This document shows, piece after piece, positions 13,217 through 26,389 of a stretch of DNA of 64,000 bases. The first letter of the stretch is position 1. The number at the start of each line of letters is the position of its first letter. The translations under genes and the position numbers were made by a program. This DNA comes from Lineus longissimus. Lineage: Eukaryota > Nemertea > Pilidiophora > Heteronemertea > Lineidae. The notes below the pieces were generated by a model. That model ran no database searches, had not been told where the DNA came from, and was given only the letters and a program-made list of their open reading frames with translations. The stretch lies in contig NC_088325.1 in the NCBI RefSeq assembly GCF_910592395.1, forward strand, positions 11,226,109 through 11,290,108, read 5' to 3'.

Positions 13217-15304
13217 GTCTACAAGTGGCAAATATTTGGTAAGCATAAGATTTGTAAAAAAAGAGTTTTTGTAACCTTTACCGCCTACGTTATTAAATGC
13301 CCACCTGTAGTTGCTTTGATTACGTTTTACGTACACATTCGAGTGGCTCTAAAATAAACCTTAAGTGTTTTTTGCGATGAACATGTGTGAGTTCTCAATA
13401 AAACCTGAATGATTTACGTGACTGTTTATTGATAGTAGTCTAGCTGAGTGATAGCATTTGTTTTTGCTGAAGGTTCTTGTAGCGTTTGAGTGGATCTGTC
13501 TGTGTTTGCTGTTTTCTTATCCCCTTTGCTATTTTTATCGCTTCGGTCAGGATCAGTCGATGATATAAAGGTTGTTCAATGGAAGAGATAGTAACGCCAT
13601 GGCGATGTCTACGTATGAATGACATTTATATGATGGCATGTTCACAGCAAAAAAAATTCACGGGAATTTTTAGCAGTGGCATATTCACGGGGGATTATTA
13701 CTTGGGGAGGCAGAAACCATACGCAAAATAGGTACGTTCGAAGCCATTGTGAGATATATTGTGTAAGAGTAAAGTATGAGTTTCACTACTTGAAGGATTG
13801 CCAACAATCACAACGTCCTTGCTGTATTGGAATAAGGAGCAACTCCCACACAACATTTTAAGACAACGTGTTGTGTGAAAACTTAAAAGAAACCGGCCTT
13901 AGTCAAATTTGCATGTTTGAGGAAAATTTGATTTTTCAAATAATTGAGATTTTTATCCTTTCTTTATCATCCTTCCTATAAAAGCTTATTATAGCGTTAC
14001 TTCCGATTTTTAAAAGCTTTTGAAGAGACACGCCACGTTTGAATAACAACCCGATAAGATTAGATGCTTTAGTTGTTAAAAGACACGAGCCAAACCGGGG
14101 CAGACAATGAAGAAATATAAGACGTCGCTTTTCTTCTGTCAATCGAGGCTTGTCGTTTAAAAATTTCAAAGGATTGTGTACCTGGTTTAGAAATTTTCCG
14201 ACGACTCATTCGGTTGTTGTGAAGAAATGAACGACATTGACTGTAAATGACGTACTTCCGATTAACCCATGTGTGCCGAGTAAACAAAACGGCCATGCTA
14301 AATACTATTCTCGAAACTGTAAGTGTTATGTCTTAGTTATGGTATCACAATACTCATTTCATACCGATAAAAGTTAAACACACCTCTACGGATGTGTCAG
14401 CACTTTTAGGTGTTCTTTGTTGCATTGAAAATGTCTTCTCTGGTCATCCCAAGGTATTCGCACGGCATGTATGATAAGTTAAGTACGCGAACAGTTAAAT
14501 TACCAGCTGAAATACACGTCTGTCTAGTTCTAAGTCGACATACGCACTACATCTTACCCCGAAGAGTCCAATCGTCACCGTGATAAACAGGCAACCGATT
14601 TTTTCAATCTCGGTGACTTGTGTGTGAAGATGACTTACAAGGAGTATGACCGACTAACTTTTCCTTAGCGCTGTCTCATCGTGCAGCATGATTGCCACTT
14701 CTCCACTCATACTTCAAAATGGCTCCTCGCACCTCTTGTCTTAAAGTACTCATCAAGCATCTCAAAGGTTTGCTACAAAGGTGACCAACAAGTCTTTTCT
14801 GCTTGGATACATACTTATCTCTCCTCAGGATGACCGCTAATGCATTCAACAGTAGCCGTTTCCTCGCTTTGTTTGTCTGGATCCATTCAGGCATCATATG
14901 ACTCTTGTTTGCCACATACGGAGACACTTAATGCCACTTATCACAATGGCGCTATTGTCCATTTATAGTACTTGTCCGTACCGGTCAAGTCTTAACCCTT
15001 GGACCGATGCAACATGTCAAGTGCTCTCAATGTTGAATTAGCAATGGAAATCATTTCTACTTTCCCCGTTTAGTGCAAGTCACCTTTTGATAAAGTGACT
15101 ATTATACAAGTAGTACATGACACTTGATATGCTTGTGTTGCTTCACTGCGTTCCTAGGTGGAAAATCCCGATTCTAAGGTTTTCTTCTAAGGATTTTTAT
15201 GTTTCTAGCTAAAATCTTAATTATTCAGTTTCGTATAGTACATTAGAACATAGTACATTAGAACATGGTACATTGAGTACATTAATCATGTACCATCAAA
15301 CTAA

Positions 15305-15410
15305 CTTCTAAGGTATCTGACTAAATACGCATTGTATTCGAGTGGACGATTTGCCAAGTGGATAAAGTGGGCACAGCACTGATTCGATTTACGGGCACAT
15401 GTAAGGTGGA
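15305..15410 (+). repeat. Dispersed repeat, copy 1 (related to 24250-24355)
   Basis: This segment contains GGTATCTGACTAAATACG, then a TAAAGTGGG block and a TGATTCGATTT block. They occur in the same order and spacing as at 24250-24355. Similarity is moderate, about two thirds by eye. Confidence 0.5.
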
Positions 15411-17308
15411 CTTAGAATGTGTACATGCACTTCTCCACGCTCTTGTAGGATTCTTAGCTAACGTCCTAAGCCAGAAACTTACATGATTCGTGTGAAGATT
15501 GGGCACGTACATAATAATTGGATAGGTAGCTACGTCAGATATCAGATAGAAATAGTAAAGGAGTATTATCGAGGAAAAATGGTGCAATACGTAACTTGAT
15601 CAACAGCTTTTCCCGCCTCCCGTTTTCTTTACTACATCTACTAAGCAAGACGAGAGCCTCAGAGGAGTCAATGAAGAGCACTTACAACCTCGTGTGTTCT
15701 TGTTTGATACTTGCCTCTTGATGTCCGCTGTTGCTTTTGAGCCAAACGTTTGAACTGGTACTTGGGTACTTTGCTGTGGTTCAGCTATCTTTGATAGGGT
15801 TCATTACTTCGGCTAACCAGGAATAGCCACTTGGACAGACAGTTGAGTGAGTTGTCAGCAGAACACATCATGAGTGGTGCTGCTACTTCATCACATTAAA
15901 AAGATTGTAAACACCTTTTGTCGATTAAGAAGTGACGAAATAGACGGAAAAGTAGAGCTGCACATTATTCGCATAACCTCCTAGATGCAGGTCTATTTTG
16001 AGATTCAATTTAACAATGTTTGCTTGGTTCTCATGGTAATGTGCCAAGTTTGAATGAGAAATATTACGAAGGGAAACGGAACGCCATACTTTATGTAAAT
16101 TAGACCAACAGTTTACTGCCCCGGGGCCCAAAAACGTGAAAGGAAAAATACGAAATGACTATAATATTTTCACCCTACAAGTACATTTCTTACCGTATCC
16201 ATATCACATAGATATCTGGATGTTCGACCCGGGTTTGCATTTCTCTCCTCCTCAGCTGAGAGGGCATGCGAGTTTGTTATGTGCAGCTTAGCTTCTTTTG
16301 AGAGGATTGTCCTCAAATGTCAATAATGGACAGGCAGCATTGGCGGATAAAACGGATCACCACTTTGCCATCTCACTGCCATTGCAATTTGGCCCAATCC
16401 AATCACCTCCGGCCAAGGTGACTTACGAATATACGAACAAAACCAATGCCATCATCGCCTTGCAAACCAGATAATGTGACCGTGTTATTAGGGTAAGCGG
16501 ATCAGGGGATAAAATGACCAAGACACTGCTGTGGTCAGGATGTGATTTGCCCTGAGTGATCGATGCGAAGAGCTTCTGTTGTAATTAAAAAGTTCGGGAG
16601 CACTCGTGTTACTTGGCCATATGCAGCCTGAAATCCGCTCAAACGTTTCTGGGTCATTTCAAATACCCGCTGGGACTGTAGAAATGAAAAGCTATGCAGT
16701 TCCAATCTACTTACTATCAGCCAAACTAAGACATCATGACAAGTTCAGTAAGTTTGGCGTGAAATTGGTTTCACTTCATGAGAAATGTATCTGTAAATTT
16801 GGTAAACGTGTTTGATGTCCAAGGGTATGCAGTCTTTAAGCTTTCATGTCGAATCGATGAAAGCCCCTTTGCTTTGACCAATGACCTTGCCACATTCGTC
16901 AGATAACCAGCCTGTGACGGTTCATCGATCAAATGGCCTTTCTCGCCTGGACCTATGTGGCCTCCCTTCATTTGCATCATACATATTTGATGTTCTGCTC
17001 CTCCATTTATATACCATTACTGCCATGTTATGACTATGATAAGATGTTTACATCAAGGCCACCAGTTTTCAACCTTTCAACCAAGTCGTCTGCAACGCGA
17101 CTAACTCGATGGTATCAGATATCTCGAGACGTGGCAAAACATCCTTGGAGGGGGGAAGGGGGAGCTCCGATTCTGCCAACTCATCAAATCTTGTTTGAGC
17201 GAAACAGTGGTGAAGATACATCAATCTATCAGCGTAATGCGCCAGTAATTGAGCACCTACAAATCTTCAGTCAATTGCTTATCAATCAACTTGAGAGTAT
17301 CAGTAGCA

Positions 17309-17355
17309 TTTATTGAGATTGATAGCGGGATTGCGTGCGTGTTCATTCGCGACGA
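17309..17355 (+). repeat. Short direct repeat, copy 1
   Basis: TTTATTGAGATTGA followed by GGGATTGCGTGCG recurs 163 bp downstream at 17472-17517 with few changes. Nothing marks it as coding. Confidence 0.6.
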
Positions 17356-17471
17356 TGTATTGAGAAAAGGAAGTTAGCCGGCTTGCGGCTAAGATGGAAT
17401 TGGTACCTGTAAGGCGACAACAACGACGGCAGTTTAATATTGATTCAATCGGGCGGAGGGATTCTGCGTCG

Positions 17472-17517
17472 TTTATTGAGATTGAGTGGGAGATTGCGTG
17501 CGCGCTCATTCAGTGAC
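17472..17517 (+). repeat. Short direct repeat, copy 2
   Basis: This is the second copy of the motif at 17309-17355, in the same orientation. Sequence outside the roughly 45-bp core does not match. Confidence 0.6.
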
Positions 17518-20500
17518 ATTGATAAATTGAACTGATATGCTGTAGAACGCGGCATGGTGGAAGTAATTAGTGTTTAACCTGATCTACATCACAAATAACT
17601 TTGGACTTAAATTGGACAGATGTAAAATTTTTCGAGCAATCCCAAAATTTAATGATAGGCGCATTTGTAAAATCATGCGATATTGAAGGACAGTGCCTGC
17701 CATTGGCACTGTGCCCTCTGTCGAATCATTGCACTACGAACTCCGTCACTGTGAACGAGCTTTATTGTCGAGGTTGTTTGAAACACAGTACTGCTATATC
17801 TTGCTCACAAACACTTGTACACATGCGCGTACAGTTCAACCTGATCACAATGGCGTAGCGATATATCAAACAAATCCCTCAAAGAGAGTACGGTAGCACA
17901 ATGGCTATTTCGGTGTCAGTTATACAATCTCAATAACATATCCTCAGCGACATGACGTCATTGGCACTCGATCGATTAACTATCCTCATTCAGTTTGCAA
18001 ACTATCCTAGGAGGGAGGGGGAGATAGAATGGTCTAATGTATTAGCATCCCTAGATAAACCCGCAGCCAACCACACAATTGAATATTTTCCAACGCTCAC
18101 ATAAGCAGTCCCGGACTGCCATTTTAGCAGTTAGCTATGTCGTTCTGCGTACGCACTTGTTGGTTCCTATTAATTCAGTCATATCTCGTAATATCGATAG
18201 AGTGTGCATATGATGTGATAATGCTTCAAATGTCTGTAGTGCTGTCGAATTTCTGTAGCTAGTGCTTTTAATGTTGAGATAAACCTTTACCAATCAACGT
18301 TCCCAAGGCCAGGTCCAGTGTTACATTACCCACAACTGGAATGAGTCATCCAATTTCTAGTCCAAACACCTTGTTTCCTAAATCAATTTAGATTGCGACG
18401 AAACTTCGATAATTCAATTAAGTTTCCTCGCGTTGGAGAATAGGAAGTTAATTTCAAGATACCAAACACGGAAATCCCCGGCACTAAAGAGGATCAATTA
18501 TAAGTCTATTTGCCATCCGGGCCATAATATTTGAATCTCGTGTTTGAAACAGGTGAATTGACACTGTGAATACAAATTGTTAACTTTGCCGAAACATTGA
18601 AGGAATCTCTTCTACAATGCATTCGGCTGATGCTATGTGAAGAGAACGATATTTGCCCAGGTCGAAAATCCCGTTGACGATGGTTCAGATTCTTATGTGC
18701 AAGTGTCATTCGTTAAGGATTCTTGTAGGTTTCTTGATTAAGAACTAGCAATCTAACTCAAAATCATAAACTGCAAAAAACAGTTCACAGGTCGGAGCGG
18801 AATGTAATAATTAGACCTCCCTTGCCTAAACTTCGCAAGCATGTCCAAACCACCTCGCTGCCGGAGACGCTATGCAGTTTCATACGTTTTGTTACCGTTG
18901 ACGTTAAAACCTCATTTAATTATTCCAAATTCCAGATTTCATTATCTGCCAAGGTCTCATGAGTCGTGCTTTCGTGATTTAAGGCTGGTTGTGTTGGTTA
19001 GCATTGGCAATGCCAACAAAAAGCTCTCTTGTTTTCTGCACAATAAGACCGGGATTTTCACGAGGAATTCATCATAGGGTCAGAGATTTGCTACGATAAA
19101 GGAAACGTAAGATCATGAAAATCATATTGTTATCCGCGGCCGCGGTAACGGGCGATACAAAAATGGTGTTAAATTATACTATCTTTTGATTTTTACTAAC
19201 CAAACCGGACCGATTTCTGGCGATCTCATTTTCGGAATGGGAAAAGAGAAATCGTGTTTCTGCTTTAGACAGCATCGTGCAATGGACATGCTTTCAATAA
19301 CACTGGGACAATACTAACCCCACACTGTACTAACTGTCAAAATGGACGGTCAGGCTTTTGATCTTATGTAAGATCATGTTACATGTTGTACTTTTGATAC
19401 GGATCAACACTCCAGACGCCAGTTCCGTCGTGATTTATGTGCACCATAGAAACCGGGTTCGTACAAAACAATTCTGCGGACTGGTATCCGGTCAAGCGAT
19501 ATGAAATGATCAGATCGTCATTTCCTAAATGTGTTTCTGTATGTAATGATAAACATTAAATGCAAAGGTGATGTTTTTCATGTTTATATCTGACAGTAAA
19601 CGACAAGAAGGCCAACTCTCATGATTTTTGTTATATTATCCGTAGTCGGCTTCCCGGTCTCTGACAAGACCGATCTATTGTTTATACACACCCGAATGAG
19701 GTTGGCGTGATGTGCAATGTTTTCATTTCCTGTTGTTGACACTTGACTAGCTTTGTGGATATTTGTTCCGACATAAGTACTGGCTCTAACCTATTCGAGG
19801 GTTTATACTCCTGATGACGGTTGGTGCGGACATCGTAGATTATTGGATTATCGTTATCCGTTGATTACCCACTCAGTTGATACCACGAATATAGGACAAC
19901 GCATGATTGTCTATTTTAGTTTTCCATGGTTAAATGGCGAAAGTGACTTTTATTATGATTTCTTTGTGGTCAGTTCTTAACTTTTTTTTTCATCATAAAA
20001 TATATCAGACTTAATCTGCTTGCCATTGTTGGCAAATCACAATGGTTGTTCTCGCGTTTTCTTCGCTACTCGAATCTGTCTACCGTTCTATTAAAGTGCT
20101 GGACTGCATTGAAACATTTGTCCCTCTATTTAAATATTCCACTCAGTGCATCTTCTGCACCAGTTTACAACCTTTTCCTTCTAGGCCACCACGAAAGACA
20201 AAATTGTTTCTAATGTTTTCCGACGGTTTGTGGTATGTGGCTCTATAAAGACTGTAACTGTCAATCAGTTCAAAATGTAAAGTGCATAATAGAATGCTTT
20301 ATTCCCCGGGTGTTCTCACCTAGGACATTTCAAACTTCTACACCGATGAGGAAAGGTATTGTGTATTTCCGACGGTCCGTAACGAGTATATCAATCGAAT
20401 CACCTCACTGAGTACTGAGGTCTCACATCAAAGATCGTAAATTGGTCATTTCGATGCAATATCCCTAATAAAAGCTAGTTATTTGCACGGAGTGAAAATG

Positions 20501-21279
20501 AGGGGTTACATTCCATGAACTGTTTACTTCATTTTGACACTTAGAGTTCAGCTGCGTGCATTACTGACACTACGGTACTACGGTATTCGCTTCAGCGCCT
20601 TGATAAATAAAGGGGAAATAAATTACCCGTATCTAGTTTATAAAAGGCAAATTGGTCTATTTTAAAGCGACCTTGATTGTAAAGAATAACATTACTGTTC
20701 GTTTTCATTAGAGCGCGCCTAATTCCCGAACACCCATCAGGGTATCCATCACTTTCTTAATCACTCGCCCGTGCTAATTGACAAATGGTTGAGCAAGACT
20801 AGTTCATCATTGTGTTCCATCATTCCGTCAATATTCCACGCCGTTTCATCATTGTGTTACATCCTTCAAAAAACTTAACTTGTCAGTGTTGTTTCAAGAA
20901 TCTATCAGTGTCTTTTTCTAAAGCTTGTTTTTTTAATCCGGACTTAATTCAATCGATCTATTTTTACGGTGTCTTTGGGTTTTTAATGTGTTTTCACAAG
21001 AGTGACGTAAACGATGTATCTACCGTTATTTGCTTTCATCGTGGACTTGACACGTACAGTTAAAAGATCGAAGTCGCTTCATCTGATGTGCACTTCATGG
21101 AATGCATGGTGTACACACGCCTGTACAGTAAGCATGTGTAAAAAAACACTAGGCACGTTTACTATTTTTCTTAACCAAGAATCTTGTGAAGAACTCAATG
21201 AAGAACTTTTTAATCATGTGGTCCTAAATTGTTTTATTGTTTTATTGCTGTACTTTGAGCACATTGCTTCTTAGATCGT

Positions 21280-21316
21280 AAGGTGCCTTTGAGCAATTCG
21301 TTGGTAAAGGCACCTT
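21280..21316. repeat. Perfect 11-bp stem hairpin
   Basis: AAGGTGCCTTT and AAAGGCACCTT pair perfectly around a 15-base loop. It lies next to a trinucleotide repeat. The stem does not match the histone 3' stem-loop. Confidence 0.7.
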
Positions 21317-21328
21317 AAAATATGTTTT

Positions 21329-21352
21329 AATAATAATAATAATAATAATAAT
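21329..21352 (+). repeat. (AAT)n microsatellite
   Basis: About eight AAT units lie immediately downstream of the 21280-21316 hairpin. Confidence 0.92.
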
Positions 21353-24249
21353 GTACATGTAGGCCTACATGTGTACACAGTGAATAAGATCTTAACTAAA
21401 GAATCTGAAGCAAAATTATGTCTGTTTTCGACTGTCATGGATTCATTCATTTGTTTGAGTACACGACTTGATAGACAACTTATTCTGATATGCAGCAGTA
21501 ATGTATTGACACAAAAAAACTAGCATGAAGAAAAAAATTTTCGAACAGTGCTTTTTGATTGATTTTCTTTAAAGGAAAAACGCGTGAAAAACATAATAGT
21601 GAGACCATCCGTCTCTTTAAGTTGTTCATCGTTTTTTTTTCTACTTAAACTTTCTAAAGCAATCTCGTAGCCTTGGAGACGAAAGGAAATTCAGCAATAT
21701 ATCCTTTTAACATTTTTCCCGATTTCCGTTCGATCCGTTACAAAAGAATTGTTGACGATAAGGCTTCATATCTGCTGCAAGGGGATATTTTGTAAAGAAA
21801 ATCTCTCTGTCGCAAGTTTTCCACGGATGTCTCACACGAAACTTTTCAACAAACTTAGATATGTGTTTTTCGCTTAGTTCATTTTCATCAAGGTGATGTC
21901 ATTTATTGTTCATATGTTGCCAATTTCTAAAATCAAAAATTCAAATCAGATAACCACGATCGACACACCGGCAGCCCAAAACAACTTTTAGCAGAATATC
22001 AGAAAGAGCGAGTGATATATGATATGGAATGCACTGTGTATCGTACATAACAGTCTTAGAGAAATAGTGAGATGACCTACTTTCTCTCTGTTATTATTTA
22101 TCTTATCAACAAGTCAACTTTCCGTACTCATGAAACCATCTACCATTATCTGAAGCCCTGATTGGGTAAGAATGAGGTCAGAGTTCACGGCCACGACGTG
22201 ACCGCCAGCATGTCAACAAGATAACGATAGGACATCTCAATTCGTCAGGAAATTGCTAAAAGAAGACTTTAAAGTCATAAGACCCCAATCCTATTACGCG
22301 GATAATTAGAGAATTAGCGGTTTTGTGCCATACGGTATCCTATCACGTTCATCAGGGAGTGAGGTTATTGACATCACCGCCATCACCACTGAACAGGTGG
22401 CTGGCTCATTGTGGGCAGAGGTGGTGTTGTGGGAGACGGGGAAGGACTGACCTTCATTGCGGGAAAGAGAAGGTACGTTAGGAGGATAAGCGTGCCGTTC
22501 TCTCTCTACCACAAAAACAATGAATTTAGGAGAGATTGGGTTATTTTGCATTATCCATCGCCGTGACACGAGTGGCTGAATGAGTATTAAGGTATGATGT
22601 AGGCCTATTGTTGCAAAAAAATGAGGTAAAAAGATAGCTCACGAACATCATCAGGTATAGTCATGCGTACACCTAGATGAACGAGGAACTGGTAAATCCC
22701 GTTAGCTCAGTAACCTTTCCGCCGCAGTGACCTAGGGGATTCACTCTGAGACATGTGCCTTTGGCAAAGAAAGTGAAAAAAAGTGCGAAAACACATTTAT
22801 TTGGAGACAATTTACGGACAGACGAGCTCTGGGCAGCGGCGCCCACTTCTCAATTAATGTGGATCAGAGAGTCCTTATCAATCAATGCATTTCCTTTTGA
22901 GAAGGATAACCGATGCGGTTGATCGCAGAGCCGGCGGCGCAAGGGACACAACGGAGAAACACGAAGCGTCTGATTGTGTTTCTTATTATTCTGGCGCCGT
23001 GGCCGGCAATTCTGTGCTCTTTTTTTTACTTACGGTGGCAAATATCAGAGCGTTTGCTGGATCGGCTGACAAAGAAAGAAAAATTCATCTCCGATTGGAG
23101 GCGGTGGAAAATACACGAAAGCCAATGAGAACACTCGGGGAAAAAACTATGTTTATACCCAGAAACAGTTTATTGTTTGTCGGTTATCTTCGTGATATCA
23201 AATATCAACTTCAAATCTGTTTGGCTACGCTAAATATAGCATGATAGACGAAAAACAATTTGCACCACCAGTGGAACTTGTTGACCCGGGAAAGACGGCT
23301 AATCGGTATACTTTTCCGGCCGGCTAATGCACTGTAGCTTTGGACGCCGTGACCCTGGGCATATCAAAAGCTTCTGTCGCTTATTCGCGACTTGGTAACC
23401 GTGGGGACCGGATAGCAGGTGCAGACGATATGCCCCTTATCACACTAATCTTATCCGTCCCCTACGACACTAATAATGCCGTCGTCTCCCTTAACACATT
23501 AACAACAACCCCGAAAGAAACTCCTTGTTATCGATTACAGCTAGATTTCCCCGAAGTCCTCAACATAACACGCGAATATAAGTGTATGCCATTGCGTAAA
23601 TGCACTTGGTATTTCGGTCATGTTATGTTGGATGGGGCCATGTATGCCTTTATCAATTACAGGATGTGAGCATTGGTCAAGAAAGATCAAAGCGAGGTGG
23701 GAAAGTGCAGGCGCTCGATTGTCACCTTCTGACGCGGAGGAGGTGGCTGGGAGATATACAACGAGGACTGATCGATGAACCCATTATCATGTTACCAGAA
23801 AGAAGTCCAAACTCCACCTTTGTATTCTCGTGCAGCATTTGAATATGAGCAAGTTTTGTTGGTACAGTCTCAAAATCTTCCGTGTTAGCCTTTTTTTACA
23901 TCCATCTGTGTTTTGTCTTTAATAACCATATTGGTCGTTTTAACGCGAAAAGTGTGGTTACGTTTGATTACAGGCTTGTCCGAGCATTCTGCGCAGGAAG
24001 CAAAGTGTTCAGCATCATAGTTTTTCAATCACTACAGCGGTATACTCACTATACTAAATGCACTAATTACTAGTCCGCCATGTTTAATTATAGAGTATGT
24101 TTACAAGTAAAGCATGTCGCTGAATATCTGAAGTGCGAATTTGCCCAATTGATTGTCCAAGAAGTAGTTTCAGGGGTATTGGCTCTCGCATCATATTTGC
24201 TTCTATCATGAATAGAGACTTAAATGTCAACATCGTGATAGGAATAATT

Positions 24250-24355
24250 TCTTCGGTATCTAACTAAATACGTCGCGTAGTCGGGTAGAAAATTTCTAGA
24301 ATGGCTTAATAAAGTGGGACCAGTGTTGACTGATTCAGTTTTCGTGTACACCAAA
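24250..24355 (+). repeat. Dispersed repeat, copy 2 (related to 15305-15410)
   Basis: It shares GGTATCTAACTAAATACG, TAAAGTGGGACCAG and TGATTCAGTTTTCG with the copy at 15305, in the same order and orientation. Confidence 0.5.
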
Positions 24356-25111
24356 GGCTTGCTCATCGACCAATAACATGGACAGATATGTATCAACAAA
24401 GTCGATTGGTACACGAAGCTCTCCAAAAACTGACACCTTGTCAAAGAACCCCTCTCCAGAATGAGAAGAACGGACTTGTACCTGAGAACCAGGCATCTTC
24501 GCTTCCATTATTTGTTCAATTCTAGTGGACGTATTATGTTCTTTGCGGAGAACGACTATAAAATACGGAGGAGATTTTACAGCCGTTATCCACCATGCTG
24601 CATATGGCATCGACACAAAACAACAGATACTTTCATCACCTCAGGCTTATAAAACCACAAAGAATTCGATGCATCAGATACTGTTCAACACGACTTCGCT
24701 CTGTTGACGCGAGCATACACACAATTGTGACATAACGATATTTAGGCTACATCAATGCCACAATATCAATTCGATGCAACATCGATACTTGCCTGTCGTA
24801 TCTGCTAATCAAAGTCACGTGATGAACTTTTGATGTACAGGGTTTATTGACCCAACGACATCGAAAGCAAAGGGAATGCTGACAGAAAATCGTTTGATGA
24901 TTAAATGAAGGAATTGCCGATTGCAATCCCGATCTTAAAGGTAAAAAGCTGTGATTTTTATTCATGTCTGACAAATTAGCATCGACCAGGGTCTTTGTAC
25001 TTTTGCTACGCCCGTTATATGACACCGTGGATTTCAGAACTTGAAAAACTGAAAAAGGTGCGTTCGAACCGCTATGCTCCGAGAAAGAGAACGAGAACAA
25101 GAAATAAGTGG

Positions 25112-25262
25112 CATGTTGATGACGGATATTGCGTTTAGTCTTAGCGGATCCTTAATCGTATACGGATACAAATAAGTATGCGGAAAAATGACAAATTGTG
25201 TGTACCACATTTGATCTGTATACGTATGTAGGACCCGAGATAAGACACTGATCTCAACATCC
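25112..25262. mobile_element. MITE-like palindromic element, copy 1 (151 bp)
   Basis: The two ends are imperfect inverted repeats: TGTTGATGACGG with AGTCTTAGCGGATCC on the left, and the complement of GATAAGACACTGATCTCAACA on the right. The same end and interior motifs recur at 56562-56698 (CGTATACGG, TTGTGTGTAC), so two diverged members of one family are present. It is non-coding. Confidence 0.55.
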
Positions 25263-26325
25263 GTGTAGTAATAGTGGGACAGTAACGGAGGAGGTTGAGC
25301 ATTATCCCTTGCCTCGGTCCATTCCGTAAGACGTCTGGCTTGCCCAGTAACGTTACTCAGAAAAAAACTTGAACGTTACTTGATTTCATGACATCAACTA
25401 GAGGAAAAAAAATCAGTTCGTTCTCGTTCTCTTCGATCAAAATCTGATGTCATGTTTTCAAACAATGTTTATCTCAAGTTTAGCGTGCTCCTACCGCATT
25501 AGAGTCCGCCAACCAATTACGTTCTCATGTATTTACTCTGTTGCAAATGGCACATTTAAAAAACAAATTGATGCTGTCGGTCTCGATTAGAACTGCAACC
25601 AAAGCAATCTAACGCAAAGCGGGCATGGTTCTATCCCCGAATTGCCATAATCATTTCTTATTAAAAAGCCACTCCTACGAGATTTCACTAGTAGTTAATC
25701 CAACCAGAAGTGATATGACGCGTTCCGTTAAAGGCCTACCCCGTTCGTTTAAAAGTTCAAATTTTTTAATTCAATATGAACATTTCCAACTGCGTAGACT
25801 TGATACGTACTGAATATGCATTTCAGCATGCACCAAGTTTCATAAAATTTCGTCCATGATATCAGCACTTCGGCTTTGCGTGGATTAAACTACATTTCTC
25901 TTTTTCTCGACCACCAGTAATTACAAATGGCGTACCCATTTAAGGTTCATTCAGTTTCTTTCCGATTGTTTTTTTTTTCAAACGAATCCGGAATGGTAAT
26001 AATTCTCCAGTAAAGGCCGGAAGCACCAACGTTTACGTTAATGATTATGAGGTGCCTATAAGATGACCCTTAATTTTAAAGGGACAATTTGGGCGTGGAA
26101 TTTCCCTGACTAGGAGGATAATACCCCTGCTTGACATCATGTGCCGGCACTTGTAGTATAACACTAGTGCTGATCTTGAATACTGATTCTGGCAGGTGTT
26201 GAGAGGTAGTTTGGACATCGCTTGTCCCTTAAAGATTCTTGTAAGATCCTTAGTTTAGATCTTAACAGCATTGTACAAGAATCTTATAAAGAATGTACAT
26301 GCGTGTACTCATGCATGTACACGAA

Positions 26326-26389
26326 GCTGAATAATATCTTAGTTAAGAATCTTATAGGAAGATTATCCGGCTTTTAGACCTGGGTATTA
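26326..26389 (+). repeat. Dispersed repeat, copy 1 (related to 33828-33890)
   Basis: This segment has GCTGAATAATATCTTAGTTAAGAATCTTAT and then CGGCTTTTAGACCTG. It matches 33828-33890 at about 70% over 64 bp. Short relatives (TTAAGATC/AAGATTCTTGT words) also occur near 2455, 21390 and 26235, suggesting a widespread family. Confidence 0.5.

Noticed and set aside
16933-17316. 127-codon ORF on + in intron 1
   Set aside because: There is no recognisable domain, no splice context and no ATG context of note. One ORF of this length is expected by chance in 64 kb.
22885-23244. Two overlapping + ORFs, one with a membrane-segment-like stretch
   Set aside because: Two frames are open at once in a locally GC-richer patch, and neither resembles a known family. 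This is more likely composition than a gene.
23340-23669. 109-codon ORF on +
   Set aside because: It has no domain and lies within the receptor's first intron with no splice support.
24747-25100. 117-codon ORF on -
   Set aside because: It has no recognisable motif and borders a MITE-like repeat. It is probably chance.
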